From: Novosphingobium endophyticum
GTDB lineage: Bacteria > Pseudomonadota > Alphaproteobacteria > Sphingomonadales > Sphingomonadaceae
Length of the DNA: 47,139 nt
Direction: 5' to 3'
Assembly (NCBI RefSeq): GCF_014640675.1
Contig: NZ_BMHK01000028.1
Span: forward strand, 1-47,139
Part shown: in pieces, positions 23,828-32,276 of the stretch
Position numbering within the stretch: the first letter of the stretch is position 1
Layout: each line of letters opens with the position of its first letter
Made by a program: the position numbers and the translations under genes
Notes under the pieces: generated by a model
Told to the model about the DNA's origin: nothing
What the model saw: the letters and a program-made list of their open reading frames with translations, nothing else
Databases searched by the model: none

Positions 23828-25186
23828 GTGAGCACGCCTCCATCCCCTGCCGCCGGCGCACCCCGAGAGAGCACCTCCCGCCTGCTGTGGTCGATCGCAC
23901 TGCCCGCGATGCTGACCAATTTCGCCACGGCTCTGTTCGGCATTGCCGACATGTGGGCAATCGGGCGACTGGGCGATGCGCCGGCGCAGGGCGCGGTGGA
24001 ACTGGGCGCCAAGTACATGATGGCGCTGCTCAACGTCTTCAACTTCCTGCGCACCAGCACCGTCGCGCTTACGGCCCAGAGCGCCGGGCGCGGCGATACC
24101 CCCGGCCAGTCCGAAACGCTGGTCCGCGCGCTCGCCGTCGCGCTGGCCATCGGCGCGCTGCTCCTGATCGCCATGCCCTGGTCCATCCCCCTCGGGCTCG
24201 ACCTGCTGGAAGCCGAAGGCCGGGTTCGCGCCGGTGCCTCCGAGTACATCGCCATCCGCTACTGGGCCGGGCCGATCTGGCTGGGAAACTGCGTGCTGAT
24301 CGGCTGGCTCATCGGTCAGCGGATGGTGCGGCAGGTGCTGGTCGTGGAGGTCGCCGCGAATGTCGTCCACATCGCGCTCGACCTGCTGCTGGTGCTGGTC
24401 GCGCACTGGGGCGTGGCGGGCGTCGCGGTGGCGACGGTCAGTTCGGAGGCGCTCAAGTTCGCGCTGCTGGCCGCGATCGTCTTGCGTCACCCTGCCGCGC
24501 GGGAATTCCGGGCGACGATCCGAATGCGCATCACATGGCAGCAGGAAGCGCTTCTTCGCCTCTTCGCGCTCAACCGGGATCTTTTTGTCCGCACCTTGCT
24601 GCTCACCGGGGCGATCCTCATCTTTGCCCGCACCGGCGCGCAGCAGGGGCCTGTAACGCTGGCGGCAAACGGCATCCTGTTCCAGCTCTTCATGCTATCG
24701 ACCCTCCTTCTCGACGGCTTCGAGAGCGCATCGCAAGTGCTGTGCGGAGAGGCCCGGGGTGCGCGCGATCGCAAGCGCTTCGTCGCGGCCGTGAAGGCGG
24801 CACTGGCCTGGGGCGGGTTGACCGGCCTCATCCTGACCGGCGCCTACCTGCTGACCGGCGCCGGGCTCGCGGCCTGGTTCAGCACCGATAGCGATGTCGT
24901 GGCCGAGTCCGGAACATATGTGTTCTGGGTAGCCCTGCTGCCGCTGCTGGGCGTGGCATCGTTCGTTCTCGACGGGGTATTCATCGGTGCCGGATGGACG
25001 CGGGCCATGCTGGGTACGATGGCGGTCGCCATGGCGTCCTATGTGACGCTGCTCTGGCTGCTGGAGCCTCTGGGCAACCACGGGCTGTGGCTCGCCTTCG
25101 CGGCATTCTTCCTCGTCCGCGCGGCCGGGCAGTTCGGCGTTCTCCCGCGCCTGACCTCACGCAGCTTCAGCGCTTGCGATAGATGA
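23828..25186 (+). CDS. MATE-family efflux transporter
   Basis: A 452-residue inner-membrane protein with about 12 hydrophobic helices in two similar halves, as in MATE exporters driven by protons or sodium. The N-terminal ALPAMLTNFATALFGIADMW and the second-half FVRTLLLTGAILIFARTGAQ are recognisable. The pattern is closer to the DinF branch than to NorM (weak inference). GTG start. The last 20 nt overlap the 3' end of the convergent DUF938 gene. The exported compound cannot be inferred. Confidence 0.88.
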   Translation: MSTPPSPAAGAPRESTSRLLWSIALPAMLTNFATALFGIADMWAIGRLGDAPAQGAVELGAKYMMALLNVFNFLRTSTVALTAQSAGRGDTPGQSETLVRALAVALAIGALLLIAMPWSIPLGLDLLEAEGRVRAGASEYIAIRYWAGPIWLGNCVLIGWLIGQRMVRQVLVVEVAANVVHIALDLLLVLVAHWGVAGVAVATVSSEALKFALLAAIVLRHPAAREFRATIRMRITWQQEALLRLFALNRDLFVRTLLLTGAILIFARTGAQQGPVTLAANGILFQLFMLSTLLLDGFESASQVLCGEARGARDRKRFVAAVKAALAWGGLTGLILTGAYLLTGAGLAAWFSTDSDVVAESGTYVFWVALLPLLGVASFVLDGVFIGAGWTRAMLGTMAVAMASYVTLLWLLEPLGNHGLWLAFAAFFLVRAAGQFGVLPRLTSRSFSACDR

Positions 25187-25769
25187 CGCACAGGTTGTTG
25201 GCGGGCATCTCCACGAACCGCTCGAAGGCAAGGCCCTGCCGTTCCGCCGCCGCACTGACATCCTCGAGCAGGCGCAGGCCCCAGCGCGGGTCGCGGAGTT
25301 TCAGGCTCATGTCGAAATCGGCATTGCTCGGCTCGAGCGGATACCCCTCGCGCCGATAGGGCCCATAAGTCACGAGCCGCGCGCCGGAAGGCAGGATGCG
25401 TCCTGCCCCGGCCAACAGCCCGAGCGTGGCCTCCCATGGACTGATGTGAACCATGTTGATGCAGACCACCGCGTCGGCCTGGGTAATCGGCCAGACCGGC
25501 GCGGCCGCATCGAGCATGACCGGGGCGAGGAGGTTCGCCGGTCCTTCGGCGTCACGCCAGGCCGCGATCGATGCCAGGGCGTCGGGGTCAGGGTCGGACG
25601 GCTGCCACTCGACACCCGGAAGACCGCGCGCGAAGTGAACGCCATGCTCACCCGTCCCGCTGGCAACTTCGAGCACGAGACCGGCGGGCGGCAGCACCTC
25701 GCGCAGCACCGCAAGGATCGGGTCGCGATTCCGGCCGGTGGCGGGCGCATGGCGTCGGGCGTCGGTCAT
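25167..25769 (-). CDS. DUF938 family SAM-dependent methyltransferase-like protein
   Basis: A 200-residue protein of the DUF938 family with a class I methyltransferase fold. The N-terminus APATGRNRDPILAVLREVLP is the family signature, VLEVASGTGEHGVHFA is the SAM-binding glycine loop, and VVCINMVHISPWEAT is the family's motif 4. The substrate is unknown. It overlaps the MATE gene tail by 20 nt in convergent orientation. Confidence 0.9.
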   Translation of the reverse strand: MTDARRHAPATGRNRDPILAVLREVLPPAGLVLEVASGTGEHGVHFARGLPGVEWQPSDPDPDALASIAAWRDAEGPANLLAPVMLDAAAPVWPITQADAVVCINMVHISPWEATLGLLAGAGRILPSGARLVTYGPYRREGYPLEPSNADFDMSLKLRDPRWGLRLLEDVSAAAERQGLAFERFVEMPANNLCVIYRKR

Positions 25770-25807
25770 GCCATGGGATTAGGTGGACGTCAGCGGGGCC
25801 GCAAGCC

Positions 25808-26131
25808 TCAGTCCCAGAGGCCCATGCTTTCCCCGTTGGCCTTGTCCGTCACCACTTCGCCGCAGGCCACGCTGTCGTCGATAAATCCGCTGAAGCGCGA
25901 GCGCAGGGCGTCGAGGCTGATGCGCCGCATCTCCTGATCGCTGAACCCGGCGGCGAGGATCGCAGCCAGCGCCCGCTGCTTCTGCGCGATCAGATCGATC
26001 GCCTGCAATTCGCGGACATGTTTGCCGACGAAGCCCGAATCCCGACAGAGCACTTCCCCTAGCGCCTCCACCTCGGCCCCGAGTTCGTTGAGCACTTCGG
26101 CCATGGCAAGGAATTTCGGTTCGTGTCTCAT
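25808..26131 (-). CDS. Small helical protein at the end of the chemotaxis operon, function unknown
   Basis: A 107-residue protein, mostly predicted helix, with no transmembrane segment and no motif I recognise. It begins MRHEPKFLAMAEVLNELGA and ends SMGLWD. It starts 5 bp after the cheW stop codon, so it is almost certainly in the che transcript and probably serves chemotaxis. The start may be the ATG at 26131 or the second one at 26104. It does not look like CheZ, CheC or CheX. Confidence 0.7.
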   Translation of the reverse strand: MRHEPKFLAMAEVLNELGAEVEALGEVLCRDSGFVGKHVRELQAIDLIAQKQRALAAILAAGFSDQEMRRISLDALRSRFSGFIDDSVACGEVVTDKANGESMGLWD

Positions 26132-26136
26132 CGCGT

Positions 26137-26577
26137 TCAGGCGGCCAGCAGACCTTCGCCTTCAGCGCTCAGCGCCTGCAGGTCGAGCACCATGACCATC
26201 TTGTCCTCGATCGCGGCGAGCCCTTCGAGGAACGGCACGACGCTGTCGTTTCCGGTCGTCGGCGGCGGCTGGAGGCTGTCGCTGGCGAGCGCCACAATGT
26301 CGCTCACCGAATCGACGATGAGGCCCTGCGCCTGGCCATTCACATGGCAGACGATGATCGCGTGGCGCGGGGTGGCCTCGGTCGCCGGCCAGCCGAGCCT
26401 CGCGGAAAGGTCCAGCACGGGCAGCACCGTGCCGCGCAGGTTGACGACACCGGCGACATAGTCCGGCACGCGCGGCAGCGGCGTCACCGGGGTCCACGCG
26501 CGGATTTCGCGGATGGCCATGATGTCCAGCGCGAAGATCTGGCCCGCAAGTTCGAAAGTGATCAGTTCACGATGCAT
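26137..26577 (-). CDS. cheW: Chemotaxis coupling protein CheW
   Basis: Bridges receptors and the CheA kinase. 146 residues spanning one complete CheW domain: LITFELAGQIFALDIMAIREI at the start, VPDYVAGVVNLRGTVLPVLDL in the centre, and the later GLIVDSVSDIV. A perfect GGAGG ribosome site precedes the ATG at 26577, although the frame is open further upstream into cheY. It is the only free-standing CheW in the window. Confidence 0.95.
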   Translation of the reverse strand: MHRELITFELAGQIFALDIMAIREIRAWTPVTPLPRVPDYVAGVVNLRGTVLPVLDLSARLGWPATEATPRHAIIVCHVNGQAQGLIVDSVSDIVALASDSLQPPPTTGNDSVVPFLEGLAAIEDKMVMVLDLQALSAEGEGLLAA

Positions 26578-26618
26578 AACCTCGTTCCTCCTTGAACGAT
26601 TGCCTACTGAAAGCCGAA

Positions 26619-26990
26619 TCAGTGCGCGACACGGCGCACCGCCGCGACCAGTTTTTCGGTATCGAACGGCTTGACGATCCACCCGGTCGCTCCGGCGGCG
26701 CGGGCGCGGGCCTTTTTCTCGTCGGAACTCTCCGTGGTCAGCACCAGGATCGGCCGGTCGCGATGCCGGGTTCCGCCACGTACCTGCTCGATCAGGCCGA
26801 AGCCGTCGAGCCGCGGCATATTGATGTCGGTTATCACGACATCGACTTCGTTGACCGCAAGCCATTCCAGCGCCGAAACGCCGTCATCGGCCTGCGACAC
26901 CGCAAAGCCGTTGCTTGTCAATGCATGGTTGAGCAGGGCGCGCATCGACGCGCTATCATCAACAGTAAGAACTCGGGTTGTCCTGGACAT
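26619..26990 (-). CDS. cheY: CheY-type single-domain response regulator
   Basis: 123 residues forming one receiver domain. It has the acidic pair D11-D12, phospho-acceptor D55 in VVITDINMPRLDG, Thr in LVLTTE, and the conserved lysine K107 in WIVKPF. Phosphorylated by CheA it would act on the flagellar switch or another output. Start ATG 26990 is 11 nt after an AGG; an in-frame ATG at 27002 is an alternative. It lies between cheD and cheW in the operon. Confidence 0.95.
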   Translation of the reverse strand: MSRTTRVLTVDDSASMRALLNHALTSNGFAVSQADDGVSALEWLAVNEVDVVITDINMPRLDGFGLIEQVRGGTRHRDRPILVLTTESSDEKKARARAAGATGWIVKPFDTEKLVAAVRRVAH

Positions 26991-27006
26991 CGGATGCCTC
27001 ATTTCT

Positions 27007-27564
27007 TCAGAACAGTTCGACTTCGCCACGCGGTACCTGGCTGAATACGGGTTGGGATTTAGCCTCGGGTGCATCCGAAGCGGCGACGGTACGGCACCGG
27101 ACTCTTCCGGAAGCCGGTCTGAAATCGACCCTGCGCGCGCAAACGCCACCCAGGTCCTCGCGGACCAGTTCTATCCGCTCGCGCAGGAGAAAACTTCGGG
27201 CGAACTCAGCGTTGGCGGTGCCGATCTGCTGCATGCCGGAACGGATGTTCGCCCCGCCATAAAGGTGCGCGCGCAGGCGATTCTTGTGAGCGCCGTGGGC
27301 AAGCATTTCGTTGATCAGCATTTCCATCAGGTAAACGCCGTAGTGTACGTCCACTTCGCCGCGACTGTGGGAAGCAGGCGGCTCGGGCAGGAGGAAATGG
27401 TTCATGCCGCCCAGCTCGATCTCCGGGTCGAACAGGCACGTGGCAACACAGCTGCCAAGCACGGTGCTGAGTTCGACGCGCGGCCCGGCGCTGATCTTGA
27501 ATTGCCCCTGCATCACGGTCAGCCGTACGCTGTTGCCGGGGGGCGAATGGACAAGAGTGGCCAT
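27007..27564 (-). CDS. cheD: Chemoreceptor glutamine deamidase CheD
   Basis: Deamidates glutamines in chemoreceptors, adjusting their signalling. 185 residues. The catalytic cysteine C39 lies in VLGSCVATCLFD and the catalytic histidine H56 in GGMNHFLLP; both are intact. The glycine-rich HLYGGANI segment is typical of the family. It starts 2 bp after the cheB stop. No CheC phosphatase partner is visible in the window. Confidence 0.93.
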   Translation of the reverse strand: MATLVHSPPGNSVRLTVMQGQFKISAGPRVELSTVLGSCVATCLFDPEIELGGMNHFLLPEPPASHSRGEVDVHYGVYLMEMLINEMLAHGAHKNRLRAHLYGGANIRSGMQQIGTANAEFARSFLLRERIELVREDLGGVCARRVDFRPASGRVRCRTVAASDAPEAKSQPVFSQVPRGEVELF

Positions 27565-27566
27565 GG

Positions 27567-28592
27567 TCAGGCCGCCTTGCTCAATGCGTGATGCGCGATG
27601 CGGCCGAGAGGGGCAACGACGCCCGCCGCCCCCAGGGAGATGGCGGCGCGCGGCATGCCGAACACGATGCATGTGCTCTCGTCCTGGGCAATGGTATGGG
27701 CGCCGGCCCTGCTCATCGCGAGCAGCCCCTTCGCGCCGTCCTGCCCCATGCCGGTCAGAAGAATTCCGACCGCGTCTCCGCCGACGCACTCGGCCACCGA
27801 ATGGAACAGCGAATCGACGCTGGGCAGGTGGCCGGAGACCGGATCTCCGGCGCGCAGCTTGGCATAGAGCGTGTCCGCCCCCTTGACCGTGAGGTGACGG
27901 CCCGGGGAAGCGGCGAGATAGACGTGTCCCGGCTTCAGCGGCATGTCATGGACCGCCACGTCCACCTTGGCGGGGCAGACCTGATCCAGCGTGCGGGCGA
28001 TCGCGCCCGCGTAGCGGGCATCGACGTGCTGCACGACCACGGTGGGCGGACAGTCCTGCGGGAATTCGCGCAGGAGCACCTGCAGCGCCTCCACGCCGCC
28101 GGTTGAGGAGCCTATGGCGATCAGCCGGGTGTCGCGCCGGATCGAGCGGCGGCTCTGCTCGGCCATGGACGGCGCCGACCTGGCCGGCTGGCGATAGCGC
28201 ACTTGCGCGGCCTGGCGGATCAGGGCCCCCAGGCGTCCGCTGTCCTCCAGCGCTAGCTTTCCGGAAGGATCGTATTTCGAATAGCAATCGACCGCGCCAA
28301 GCGCGAGCGCGCGGGCCGTGACCTCGTTACCTTCCTGCGTGGAGCCGGAAACGATGATGACCGGCGTGGGTCGCAGGGTCATGATCTTCTCAAGGAAATC
28401 GAGCCCGTTCATGCCCGGCATCTCGATGTCCAGCGTGACGACATCGGGATCGAGCCGCTTGATCATCTCGCGCCCTTCGGCCGCGTTCGACGCCGTGCCG
28501 ACGACATCGATGTCAGGCTGCTCGCGCAGGCGCGACATCAGGATCGCGCGCATGGTCGCGGAATCGTCGACGATGAGAACCCGGATCGTCAT
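27567..28592 (-). CDS. cheB: Chemoreceptor glutamate methylesterase CheB
   Basis: Removes methyl groups from chemoreceptors when phosphorylated. 341 residues: receiver domain 1-120 with D9/D10 and phospho-acceptor D55, a linker, then the methylesterase domain about 155-335. The catalytic triad is complete: S163 in GSSTGG, H189 in VVQHV, D285 in GMGQDG. The receiver lysine lies in the unusual context YSKYD instead of FxKP. GGAGGG precedes the ATG, which overlaps the cheR stop by 4 nt. Compare the second CheB-like gene at 32277, which lacks the histidine. Confidence 0.95.
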   Translation of the reverse strand: MTIRVLIVDDSATMRAILMSRLREQPDIDVVGTASNAAEGREMIKRLDPDVVTLDIEMPGMNGLDFLEKIMTLRPTPVIIVSGSTQEGNEVTARALALGAVDCYSKYDPSGKLALEDSGRLGALIRQAAQVRYRQPARSAPSMAEQSRRSIRRDTRLIAIGSSTGGVEALQVLLREFPQDCPPTVVVQHVDARYAGAIARTLDQVCPAKVDVAVHDMPLKPGHVYLAASPGRHLTVKGADTLYAKLRAGDPVSGHLPSVDSLFHSVAECVGGDAVGILLTGMGQDGAKGLLAMSRAGAHTIAQDESTCIVFGMPRAAISLGAAGVVAPLGRIAHHALSKAA

Positions 28593-29458
28593 GCCACCCT
28601 CCGCCTGTAGATCGTCGGCCCGACGAGTTGCAGCCGTTCCGCCGCCGGACCGGTGACGCGCTCGGAATGACCGATGTAGAGATATCCGCCCGGAAGCAGC
28701 GCGTCGTAGAAGCGCTGGACGAGACGTTCCTTGGTGGGATTGTCGAAATAGATCATCACGTTGCGACAGAAGATCACGTCGAATCTGCCCTTCATCGGCC
28801 ACTCGCCGTGAAGGTTGAGCAGGCGAAAGCGTACGATCGAGCGGATCGCGTCGGTCATCGAGACTTCGCCGTCCTTGTCCTGTGTCCACGCCTTGCGCAG
28901 CGCTTCGGGCATGCGCTTGAGTTCATTCTCGGAATAGATGCCGGCCTCGGCCTTGCGGATCGCATGAGGTGCAATGTCGCTCGCCAGGACGCGCAGGTCC
29001 TTGCGGGTCAGGTTGACGCCCGCCGCCCGGTCCTGCCCGAGCATGGTCATCATGATCGACCAGGTCTCTTCCCCGCTCGAGCACCCCGCCGACCACAGGC
29101 GCACGGGCTGGCGTTCGTCCAGCTTGGCCACCAGACGAGGACGAACCTCGTCACGCAGGTGTTCGAAATGATGCGCCTCGCGGTAGAAGAAGGTGTGATT
29201 GGTGGTCAGCGACGCCATCGCGCGGCTCATTTCGTCGCTGTCCGTGCGCAACCTCTCGATATAACTGGAGAAGGTCACGCAGCCTGCTTCGCGCACCAGC
29301 GGCGCAAGGCGCGAATAGACCAGCATCGCCTTGCCTTCGGGCAGCACTATGCCGACTGCGCCGTAGACGAGTTCAGCCACTTTCGCGAAGTCAGCGGCAC
29401 TGTAGATGTCAGGGCTGACGCCGGGGATCGACTTGGACAAGGCGGACGACACGCTCAT
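28589..29458 (-). CDS. cheR: Chemoreceptor methyltransferase CheR
   Basis: Methylates receptor glutamates using S-adenosylmethionine. 289 residues: N-terminal helical domain with TTNHTFFYREAHHFEHL, then the SAM fold with RLWSAGCSSGEETWSI, and the FDVIFCRNVMIYFDNPTK segment diagnostic for CheR. No C-terminal pentapeptide-tethering or TPR extension. Overlaps cheA upstream and cheB downstream by 4 nt each (ATGA), so all three are translationally coupled. Confidence 0.95.
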   Translation of the reverse strand: MSVSSALSKSIPGVSPDIYSAADFAKVAELVYGAVGIVLPEGKAMLVYSRLAPLVREAGCVTFSSYIERLRTDSDEMSRAMASLTTNHTFFYREAHHFEHLRDEVRPRLVAKLDERQPVRLWSAGCSSGEETWSIMMTMLGQDRAAGVNLTRKDLRVLASDIAPHAIRKAEAGIYSENELKRMPEALRKAWTQDKDGEVSMTDAIRSIVRFRLLNLHGEWPMKGRFDVIFCRNVMIYFDNPTKERLVQRFYDALLPGGYLYIGHSERVTGPAAERLQLVGPTIYRRRVA

Positions 29459-31644
29459 GCGGCCTGCCGCTCCATGCCGGGCAGTGCGCAGGCGACAAGG
29501 CCGTCGACATCGAGAATCAGCGCCACGCGCCCGTCGCCCAGGATCGTCGCCCCGGCCACGCCGTCGACCGGACGGAAGTTCGTCGCGAGGCTCTTGATGA
29601 CGAACTGGCGCTGATCGCAGATGTCGTCAACCAGCAGCGCGGCCTGGCCGGCGCTCTCGGTGTCGACGACGATCAGCACGCCCTCTTCGGGCGCTTGCGC
29701 GCCGCTCTTCCAGCCCAACGCATTGCGCAGCGCGATGATCGGTATGAAGCGTCCGCGCACGTTGAGCATGTCGCGGCTCACGCCGAGGCCCTGAACGTCA
29801 TCCTGCCCCGGACGCAGGCTCTCCACGACATTCGCGAGAGGGACGACAAGCGTCTGATCGCCGACGTTGACGATCATGCCGTCGGAGATTGCCAGAGTCA
29901 GCGGCAAGGTAAGGATAAAGTTCGTGCCCTTGCCCGGCGCGCTCTCGATAGTGATGCGTCCGCCGAGTTCCTTCACGTTCTGGCGTACGACATCCATGCC
30001 GACGCCGCGGCCGGAAATGTTCGAAACGGTCTGCGCGGTCGAAAAGCCCGGCGCGAAGATGAGGTTGTCAATTTCTTCGGCTGAAAGCTGCACGTCAGGG
30101 CTGACGATGCCCTTTTCGATCGCCTTGGCGAGCACGCGTTCCCGATTGATGCCGCCCCCGTCGTCGCCGATCGAGATGACTATGCGGCCTGAGCGGTGCT
30201 CGGCCGAAAGCGTAAGCGTGCCTTCCGGGTCCTTGCCCGCGGCGATGCGGTCTTCGGCGCTCTCGATGCCGTGATCGACGGCGTTGCGGATGAGATGCGT
30301 CAGCGGCTCGCCGAGACGCTCGACCACGGTCTTGTCGAGTTCGGTACTCTCACCGGAAACTTCCAGCTTCACATGCTTGCCGGTGGAGGAGGCAAGATCG
30401 CGCAGGATACGCGGCACCCGGCTGAAGACGCTGCCGATCGGCTGCGCGCGGATCGACATGGCGCTTTCCTGGATGTCGCGCGTCAGGCTTTCAAGAAGCG
30501 CGAGTTCCTCGGTCGCGGAAATCCCGGCCATGCCCAGCCGCTGCACCAACATGGCCTGCGCGATCACGAGTTCTCCCACAAGATCGATCAGGCGATCGAG
30601 CTTGAACAGGTCGATACGGATCGACTGGCCTGCTGCCGGCGGAGCCGGTGTCGAAGCGGCGGCCGCCGCAGGTGCGGGCGCGGCCTTGTCGTCGGCCTTC
30701 GCCTCCGGCGCCTGAGGACGCTCGACCGGCGTGGATAGAACCGCGCTATCGGCCGCAGGCGACGGTTCACCGGCCGTGGCCGCGCTCGCGGGCTTGGCGA
30801 CGGGTCTCGGCGGGCTTTGCGCGATCTTCAGCGGCGGGATGTCCTGGTCCTCGCCGAAGGCCAGCGCGCAGTCCTCGCCGATGAAATCGAAGATCTCGCG
30901 CACCGCGGTCTCCTCGACTTTCTCCGGCATCGAGAACGTCCAGCCGAGATACCCCTGAGCCGGATCGAAGCCGTCGAGTTGGGGAATCTGTGACACCTCG
31001 CAGTGCGCGCATTCGCCGCCCAGCGCCGCGATTTCGCGCAGCATGAGAATGGGCTCGCTGCCGTTGCGCATCGCGCCGGCATGCGGGCGCAGATGCACTT
31101 TCCAGCGCTTTTCGCCGGCGGCAGGCGCCTCGTTCGGCTTGCTGAAATCGGCAGTGAGATCATCGAGCAAAGCGTCCAGATCGAGTCCGAAATCCTCCTC
31201 GCCTTCCGCGATGTCGGCCACTTCCGGCTGCGCGTCCTCCGCGGCGGCAGGAATCGGCGCACCGGCGTTGGCGGCCATCGACGCTTCCATTTCCGCGATC
31301 AGCGATGCATCGCCGGGTGCGTCTCCGCCCTCGCGGGCCGCTTCGACATGGTCGGAAAGCGTATCGAGCGCGCGCAGGAGAAGGTCGACGAGCTTGTTCT
31401 CGATCGGCACCAGGCCTTCACGAACGTCGGACAGCAGGGTCTCGAACGTGTGCGTATAGCCTTGCAGCGCCGCATAGCCGAAAGCACCGGCTCCGCCCTT
31501 GATGGAATGGACGGCGCGGAACACGGCGTTGACCGTGTCTGTGTCATGCGTGCCGGCCTTGCAGGCCGCCAGGCCGCTTTCGGCGGCGGCAAGCGATTCC
31601 TCGCATTCGGCGAAAAAGATCTGCTGGATTTCTTCGGGGCTCAT
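29455..31644 (-). CDS. cheA: Chemotaxis histidine kinase CheA
   Basis: Central kinase of the pathway, 729 residues. P1/Hpt domain with phosphorylated H46 in AVHSIKGGAGAFG. An acidic/Pro-Ala linker follows, then a P2-like domain around 180-270 and a second Pro/Ala-rich linker to about 345. P3 dimerisation (LFKLDRLIDLVGELVIAQ) and the P4 ATPase come next: N box HLIRNAVDHGIE, then GDDGGGI and GRGVGMDVV. P5, the CheW-like regulatory domain, is at the C-terminus. All kinase boxes look intact. It starts 8 bp after the small STAS gene and overlaps cheR by 4 nt. Confidence 0.95.
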   Translation of the reverse strand: MSPEEIQQIFFAECEESLAAAESGLAACKAGTHDTDTVNAVFRAVHSIKGGAGAFGYAALQGYTHTFETLLSDVREGLVPIENKLVDLLLRALDTLSDHVEAAREGGDAPGDASLIAEMEASMAANAGAPIPAAAEDAQPEVADIAEGEEDFGLDLDALLDDLTADFSKPNEAPAAGEKRWKVHLRPHAGAMRNGSEPILMLREIAALGGECAHCEVSQIPQLDGFDPAQGYLGWTFSMPEKVEETAVREIFDFIGEDCALAFGEDQDIPPLKIAQSPPRPVAKPASAATAGEPSPAADSAVLSTPVERPQAPEAKADDKAAPAPAAAAASTPAPPAAGQSIRIDLFKLDRLIDLVGELVIAQAMLVQRLGMAGISATEELALLESLTRDIQESAMSIRAQPIGSVFSRVPRILRDLASSTGKHVKLEVSGESTELDKTVVERLGEPLTHLIRNAVDHGIESAEDRIAAGKDPEGTLTLSAEHRSGRIVISIGDDGGGINRERVLAKAIEKGIVSPDVQLSAEEIDNLIFAPGFSTAQTVSNISGRGVGMDVVRQNVKELGGRITIESAPGKGTNFILTLPLTLAISDGMIVNVGDQTLVVPLANVVESLRPGQDDVQGLGVSRDMLNVRGRFIPIIALRNALGWKSGAQAPEEGVLIVVDTESAGQAALLVDDICDQRQFVIKSLATNFRPVDGVAGATILGDGRVALILDVDGLVACALPGMERQAA

Positions 31645-31652
31645 GGCTTGCT

Positions 31653-31901
31653 CTACTCGAAGAGTTCTGAGGTAAGGCCGGTCAGGGCCGCGACTTCCTT
31701 GAACTGCGGTGAGGCGGTGATGACCGCTCCGCCGCCGCTGCGCCGTGCCGACACGAGAAGCTGCAGCATCGCCTGGCCGACATGCTCCACCCCGGTAGCG
31801 TCGATCGCGGTCGGGTCATCGCTCATCGCCGCGACAAGTTCGGGCCAGAGCGCTTCTGTAGCGGCACGGTCGCAGCGCGCCGGCAAGGTAATGCTGTTCA
31901 T
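31653..31901 (-). CDS. Small STAS-domain protein leading the chemotaxis operon
   Basis: 82 residues forming one STAS (anti-sigma-factor antagonist type) domain, with TAIDATGVEHVGQAMLQLL in the place of the usual phosphorylated loop. The serine that anti-sigma kinases phosphorylate in SpoIIAA-like proteins is missing (VGQAM instead of DSSG), so regulation by phosphorylation is unlikely. GGGGG lies just before the ATG at 31901; an ATG at 31916 is less well placed. As first gene of the che transcript it may act as an adaptor for CheA or receptors (inference). Confidence 0.82.
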   Translation of the reverse strand: MNSITLPARCDRAATEALWPELVAAMSDDPTAIDATGVEHVGQAMLQLLVSARRSGGGAVITASPQFKEVAALTGLTSELFE

Positions 31902-32276
31902 GTTGCCCCCAGTCATTCGCCGTTGGTTACCTCATCGCTCTTCAGGCCGGGTGTCGTCCGGCCTTGGGATTTGCCCCTAGCCGCCGGGTAATACGCCAGT
32001 GTTTCCAGATGCTTGGCCACCAAACGTCGCGGCATGGTAAACAGCGCGTCGACTTCGATCACTCCCGGCATCCGATGTTCCCCGCTTGCGAAGGCCGGCG
32101 TACCGACCTGTTCCCCACCCAGAGCGGGCGAATTCCCCGGTTGTTAACCTTGATATCCCGAACACGCGGTTTGCGGCGGCCTCAGGCGAAGCCCGTAGCG
32201 AGATTAAGGAGTTTGATCGCACCCAGCATGATACCCGTCGCGGCAATCGATGGTCTGATAATGAAAAGGGTCCCCC
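31902..32276. promoter_or_regulatory. Divergent control region, chemotaxis operon / second CheB
   Basis: A 375-bp spacer between divergent transcripts that must carry the che operon promoter (leftward) and the promoter of the CheB-like gene (rightward). It contains TTAACCTT at 32144-32151, resembling a CtrA half-site, and AAAGGG before the rightward ATG. I found no convincing sigma-54 or flagellar sigma-28 promoter, and no ORF resembling a protein. Confidence 0.5.
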
